NCBI GenBank assembly: GCA_949752795.1
Contig: OX457063.1
Coordinates: forward strand, 71,881,783 to 71,945,782
DNA length: 64,000 nucleotides
Direction: 5' to 3'
Origin: Hyperoodon ampullatus
Lineage: Eukaryota; Chordata; Mammalia; Artiodactyla; Ziphiidae
The notes below the pieces were generated by a model. The model did not search any database, was not told the DNA's origin, and saw only the letters and a list, made by a program, of their open reading frames with translations. Both the position numbers and the translations under genes were made by a program. Of this stretch, positions 59,036 to 64,000 are shown piece after piece (the first letter of the stretch is position 1; every line of letters starts with the position of its first letter).

Positions 59036-60590
59036 CTTTCATTGACTTCAATCTAGTTTTTTGTTGTTTGTTTTCACCCTATTTCTCTACCCACACTCTC
59101 AGCAAAAGTCTCAGTTGATGAGAAATGTCACTATTTCCCACCTTTCTCATACATTTACTCTGATATGGCTTCCATGCTCCCTAATTGATCAAAACTCTTC
59201 TTATCAAGATGGTCAATGACATCACAATGCTAATATAGAGGTGAGGTACCTGGTATAGAGAACTAGCTCAATAAAGAGATTTTTGGTGTAATAAATAACA
59301 TTTACACAAGATATTAATTCTACTTAAACAATACTTGTAGTAGTAGACTATGTTATAGTAGTAAATAGGTCTCAACTCTATGGACTTAAGATAATAAGGA
59401 CATATCTCACATAAAATTTGATGTGGATCAGGTAACCCTTTAAAACCTGAAGCTAGAGGATCTAGAAAAATAGTGTCCCAATTGTTGTATCAGGGTAAGG
59501 AGAGTATCGAAATTGTGCTATATAGTTTTCAAGTCCAGGCCTGAATTTCCTACATCACGTGTATCCATATTCCATTGGCCATTGCTGAATCATACATACA
59601 CAATCTAACTTAAAGGAGGAGTGGACAATGTAGTCATCTGTGTGCCCAGAAAGAGGAAATGATTTGATTAATATGTAATATTATCTCTGTCAAAATGTAA
59701 AATTTTCTGAGATAAAGTTGGAAAGCCAGCCATGCCTAGCTAATAACTAATTGTATGACTGATTAACTCATTGATAGTTGATCAACAAATTTGGCAGAAA
59801 TTTACAATTTTCTTCCAATATCCATTCCTTTCTTCTTCCACAGTAATAGAAAGCCAATTTTTTTAGTAACCACATGGCTACTCTGAGAAAAGACTACATC
59901 ACTAGCTTTCTTTGCAATCTTATGTGGTCCTATAGCACTAGGCTATAACAAGAAATGCTTTGTACATCAACTGAGAAGTGTCTTTAATGGAAGGTCATGT
60001 GTCTTTATTTCTTACTTACATTTGGCCATGATTTTTAAAATACGGCCAAGTCTCTCAACTACACAGGACCATTAGATGACATTGGGAATGGAAGCCAAAC
60101 ATGGCAAAGGCATAAGAGATAAGAAGGCTTATTCTTTGACAGCATGTAGCATCTTTCCATCTCTAGTATTTTCTCCCTTGACTCTCTGAATATGGAAAAA
60201 ATAACTTCTATCTTACTAAGTCAAATTTAAATTTTTTTTCTTCAGTTACTTTCAGACAAACTTAATCATGAAAGATACAGCAAGCCATCAATTGATTAAA
60301 AAAGATTAACTATACCTACATATAGACTTATATGTTCTAACTTAGGATTTTCAGGTCTCTCATTCATTTATATTCATTGTCATTAAATTTTGCCTCATTC
60401 ATTTACATTCATTGTCATTAAATTTTGCAACAGACCAGAGTGTGATCTCTGGGCTTAAACTGTCTGAATTAGATGATAGATTTACTACTAGCTAGAAGAC
60501 TGGCAATGGGCAAGTTTTGTAGTGTTTTAAAGTTTATCTTACATTTCTTTAAATAGTAGTATTTTAATCCACATAATAGGTTTTTACTTT
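59036..60590. other. Mostly unassigned, with a possible L2 piece and a 35-bp tandem repeat
   Basis: 59150-59240 loosely matches an L2 ORF stretch ('cttatcaagatggtcaatga'). A 35-bp unit is tandemly duplicated at 60359-60393 and 60394-60428 with one mismatch. Nothing else is recognised. Confidence 0.45.
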
Positions 60591-60914
60591 TTTAAATTAA
60601 TTTTTATTGGAATATGGTCACTTTATAATGTTGGGTTAGCCTCCACTGCACAACAAAATGAATCAGCCATACACATACAGATATCCTCTCCCTTTTGGAT
60701 CCCGCCCATTTAGGTTACCAAAAGGCACTAGATGAGTACCCTGTGCTATACAGCATGTTCCCATCAGCTGTCCATTTTATACATAGTATCAATAATGCAT
60801 ATGTGTCAATCCCAGTCTCCCAATTCCTGCCACCACCACCCCCCTTTGGTATCCATACATTTGTTCTCTACGTCTGTGTCTCTATTTCTGCTTTGCAACT
60901 AAGATCTTCTATAC
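60591..60914 (-). mobile_element. LINE-1 3' end, left part (split by hAT element)
   Basis: Minus-oriented L1 3' end: 'tttttattggaatatggtc' at 60600, 'acaacaaaatgaatcagcc', 'accctgtgctatacagcatg', and 'ttctctacgtctgtgtctct'. It is interrupted at 60914 and resumes at 61122. Confidence 0.85.
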
Positions 60915-61121
60915 CAGGTGTCCCCAACCCCCAGGCCGCGGACTGGTTATGAACCAGGCCGCACAGCAGGAGGTGAGCAGCAGTCCAGCGAGGGAAGCTT
61001 CATCTTCCGCTCCCCATCACTTGCATTACCACCTGAACCATGCCTCCACCCCCGCCCAGTCCGTGGAAAAATTGTCTTCCACAAAACCTGTCCCTGGTGC
61101 CAAAAATGTTGGGGACCACTG
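60915..61121 (+). mobile_element. MER30-like non-autonomous hAT transposon
   Basis: A 207-bp element, distinctly GC-rich. Its terminal inverted repeats are CAGGTGTCCCCAAC at the left and, at the right, the complement of CAGTGGTCCCCAAC. Target duplications of 8 bp, as expected for hAT elements, are TTCTATAC (60907-60914) and ATCTATAC (61122-61129), one mismatch. Inner wording 'gccgcacagcaggaggtgag' and 'gtggaaaaattgtcttccac' fits the MER30 family as I remember it. The plus frames at 60695-60952 and 60918-61157 are incidental. Confidence 0.85.
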
Positions 61122-61218
61122 ATCTATACCATTTTTCTAAATTCCACGTATATGTGATATTATACGATATTTGCTTTTCTCTTTCTGACTTACTTCACTC
61201 TGTATGACACTTTCTAAG
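61122..61218 (-). mobile_element. LINE-1 3' end, right part
   Basis: The interrupted L1 continues with 'atttttctaaattccacg', 'gatattatacgatatttgc' and 'ctgacttacttcactctgta'. It is truncated near 61218. Confidence 0.85.
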
Positions 61219-61660
61219 GCCATAATAGGCTTTTAGAATGATTAAATAAGTCAATGCCTTTAAGGTGCTAGCCAGACTTAACAGCACAAAGAAAGTAGTC
61301 CTAAAATGATATTTCTTTCACAACAAGTGAAGCAATGGCACTGCCTGTTTAGATTCCTTCATTGATTTAAACCAAGGTTATATTCAGATAATAATATATT
61401 AATATGGAAAAATTAACAGAGTCTTTTTTTTTTTTGGCTTGGATAAATTTACTAATTTTATGAAGCCATCCAATGCTACTAAGTTAGTAGTATTTATGCT
61501 ATTATCCTTAGAAGTTTGAGTAATACATGGTGGTGCATTCCTTTATATCTCAAAATAAGAAAAGTATGCACAACACTAAAGATGTCAAATCAAAAACAAT
61601 TAGGTTTAAAATTAGATTCATAATAGAAAAATCTGATTCCTGGAAAAAACTTGTCATGCT

Positions 61661-61662
<2 letters not shown>
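61219..61662. other. Unassigned AT-rich sequence
   Basis: No gene or repeat family is recognised. A T-run lies at 61425-61435. Confidence 0.4.

Positions 61663-61694
<32 letters not shown>
61663..61694. repeat. (GT)n microsatellite
   Basis: A pure GT tract of about 30 bp. Confidence 0.95.
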
Positions 61695-61697
<3 letters not shown>

Positions 61698-61710
61698 ATA
61701 TCTTATATAT

Positions 61711-61871
61711 CAGTTCTTCTCAAAGTTCAGTCCCTAGACCAGCAGCATAAACAACATCTGGGAACTTGTTAGAAATGCAAATTCTCTGGCACAACCCCAG
61801 ACTTACTGAAAGAGAAATCTGTGTTTATAAATCCTAATGATTTTAGTGCAGGCTAAAGTTTGAGAACCACG
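61711..61871 (+). mobile_element. MER5A-type hAT element
   Basis: A nearly full-length copy of about 160 bp. It starts 'cagttcttctcaaag' and ends 'tttgagaaccacgg', an inverted pair. The inside reads 'gaccagcagcataaacaac', 'gggaacttgttagaaatgca' and 'ctgtgtttataaatcc', as in MER5A. The 8-bp target duplication is no longer convincing. Confidence 0.9.
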
Positions 61872-63226
61872 GATGTCTATCTTTAGCTAAAATACTAAGG
61901 TTAATGAAAGATTTCAGTTTATACAGAGTCACCAAGCGAATTGGTGATCTTAGTGAGAATTCAGCTTGAGTTCCAGCAATATTGGTTTTCCTGCATGAAT
62001 TTAACCCAGCTAAACAATTTATATTTTACTTAGTTGTTTTCTGTTATGTCTTCTTTCATTGTGTCCTAAATTTATTCAAAATTTTACGGTATAAATTCTT
62101 ATGGATACTTTGGTAAAAACATGTTATAAATATCAAATGATTTAAATTACATGCAAACAAATAAATTAAAAAATGATATTACTCTAACCCTGATCAAGCT
62201 GCTTTGCTTTTCCACTGGTCTTAAGATGCACTCTGCATGCAACAACTTGTTAAGATCATCCAAGAACAACTTCTTCATTACTTGATAAAAATTAAAGAGA
62301 TAATAGAATAGTATAATAAAATACAACAGTGCACATAAGTACAATACCTAAAACAATAGTCTCTACTTGTTGAGTATCCTAGAATTTAGGTCTGAGAAAC
62401 CTCTCTGGTCATCAGCTGCCTAACAGGATGTAGCTCAAACAAGGTCCCTTTCAATATATTCCCTTCAGTATATGCTAGAACATATATTATTTCAGAATAT
62501 AAAACTTACTTCCCATTCAGAATATTAGTTACAGAAAATATTTTCTTCATGGCTTTTCCCATTCTTTTTCAAGTGCTCCATAGATCTATGCATTTAATTT
62601 CAAAGTGTTTGGAAATTTTGATGGAAATCTTTAAAACTCGAATAAAGTAAAATGGGGCAAGCAATAATAATATATGGCAAAATGTCACTAATACTAATGT
62701 AGTTTGACCAAAATCTTCAAGCGTTAAGCATTTTGATATTCTCTGAAAAGTGCTTTTATTTTACTTAAAGACTTAGAGCAAATTTATTAGTGTTTTCTCT
62801 GTCACTATTGTATTTAACCTGTGCATCCTGGACTACTTCTCTCTGTGATTACAAAGGAGGTTGCAGGGTGGGAAATGGTGAAGATAAATTATACTTACCA
62901 ATCACTCCATGATTGGTGGTTTGTTCCAGCCTTTATCCCCAAGGCACTGCTTCTTGAATGTAATTAAAGTCAACATCCTGTATCCATAAAGGCAAAGTAT
63001 TTTACATCAGTTTTTAAATTCAGTTTAAGGAATAATATTAAACATCATTTAAAATAAAAGTTTTAGTATGAGGCAAGTGTTTTAATATTTTGTTTTTAAA
63101 ACCATGTGAGCTTAGGTATTTAATATAATATATATATATATTAAATATGGTAATATCAATTTTGTATAAAAAGCTAAATATGTGTATATCTATATATAGG
63201 CATATGCATTCTAAATCCAATCCAAA
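61872..63226. other. Unassigned AT-rich sequence
   Basis: No gene or repeat family is recognised. A TA-rich patch lies at 63120-63200. Confidence 0.4.
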
Positions 63227-63280
63227 TTTTGATATGGTTAAAGGTATTCCAACTTTTGATATGGTTAAAGGTATTCCAGC
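63227..63280. repeat. 27-bp tandem duplication
   Basis: Units 63227-63253 and 63254-63280, both starting TTTTGATATGG and ending ATTCCAAC or ATTCCAGC, with one difference. Confidence 0.95.
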
Positions 63281-63700
63281 TTTTTCAATATTCTGAATTG
63301 AATGTGTTACATATAGACCTCTATATCATGTAACAATACCCTTTTGTATGTTTGACAATCACTTTTCTAACTCCTTTAATTATTGTTTTCTTACTGTACA
63401 TCATAGACGAGATGTGGAAACATGTTAAATAAATTTGTAAAGCACAAACATGCAAAATATTCCTATTTATCACTGACTGTGGTAGCAAAATTATAAGCAG
63501 ATATTTAATTAATATTTTATACTGCAGTATCCAAAGTTTGCCATGAAATCAATATAATATATGAGATGCAACCAGGTTACATAACACTGCATTACTTTCC
63601 TTTTTGCATATGAATAAAACAAATCTGAATTATACAAAATCCAGTAAAAGTTTTCATTCTTTGGAAGAAAGACTCCATATTCTTGGAACTGAGGGTATTA
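63281..63700. other. Unassigned AT-rich sequence
   Basis: No gene or repeat family is recognised. Confidence 0.4.
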
Positions 63701-63714
63701 CAGAGAAGAACTTA

Positions 63715-64000
63715 GATAAGGTCCTTACTCTCATAGTCTACAGGTTCTAGTGTCAGGTGGGGATGAGGGGTGGGAGTAAACAATTGATTATTTAAATGGG
63801 ATAGGTTGAAAATGATAAAGTGCTATGAAGAAAATAAAAGGATAATAAGTAGAGAATCAGCGGTCGGTGATGAGAACCTTAAAAAACTTTAGATGTTTTT
63901 GTCAAGGAAGGCTTTTCTGAGGCAGCGAGATGTGATCAGAAACATTAATAATGAGAAGTTAGCCACACCGATATTTTGTGGAAGAGTATTATAGATAGAA
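63715..64000 (+). mobile_element. Ancient mammalian repeat, family unassigned
   Basis: 'aaggtccttactctcatagt', then 'aaagtgctatgaagaaaataa', then 'gtcaaggaaggcttttctga' and 'ggcagcgagatgtgatcag' match a common old mammalian repeat ('gtgctatgaagaaaa...ggcctctctgaggaggtgacat'). It may be the same family as 34669-34790. It runs off the window edge. Confidence 0.55.

Noticed and set aside
60918..61157. Plus-strand frame rich in Pro and Cys
   Set aside because: Produced by the GC-rich MER30-like element and its L1 flank.

Overview
The window is AT-rich mammalian nuclear DNA with no intact protein-coding gene, no CpG island, no tRNA or rRNA gene and no CRISPR array. None of the short open frames looks like a host exon. 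Those that can be explained are relics of LINE-1 ORF2 or of one retrocopied ribosomal-protein mRNA. The host is most likely a cetartiodactyl, probably a whale or dolphin. Three tRNA-derived SINEs are of the CHR type shared by cetaceans, hippos and ruminants, the youngest L1 3' end (about 15650-16716) has the form I associate with cetaceans, and no BovB or Bov-A element, which would be expected in a ruminant, was seen.

Layout. 1-5100: an old L1 3' end, an L1 5'-UTR fragment split by a complete solo ERV1-type LTR (2612-3143, GGAC target duplication), a CHR SINE with clear duplications and another L1 3' half. 5100-11700: mostly unassigned sequence, an LTR-like block near 6700-7285 and a long (TA)n. 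11700-24300: an L1M 3' UTR, the young 5'-truncated L1, an L1 3' end carrying a CA/TA microsatellite, a MIR split by a CHR SINE, and a second MIR. 24300-37800: unassigned sequence, a 97-bp direct duplication (27293/28144), L2 pieces, a third SINE with a CA-repeat tail, and a small tandem/hairpin structure at 35495-35639. 37800-45000: a 2.2-kb L1 ORF2/3'-UTR relic and a short L1 with a twin-primed (5'-inverted) structure. 45000-54300: unassigned DNA, an SNORA70-RPL10 chimeric retrocopy (51885-52480), an MLT1 LTR and L2. 54300-64000: a rearranged L1, a MER30-like hAT element nested in an L1, MER5A, and an old repeat at the right edge.

The most informative object is the retrocopy at 51885-52480. 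It starts at the apparent 5' end of an H/ACA snoRNA, keeps the intron remainder downstream of it, continues into RPL10 coding sequence and 3' UTR, and ends in an A-rich tail, with an 11-bp target duplication on both sides. It records reverse transcription of a snoRNA-ended, polyadenylated RNA rather than of an ordinary spliced mRNA. I found nothing that supports a new multi-gene system. The genes do not work together here, because there are no working genes that I can recognise. Family names come from memory of consensus sequences; no alignment was run.
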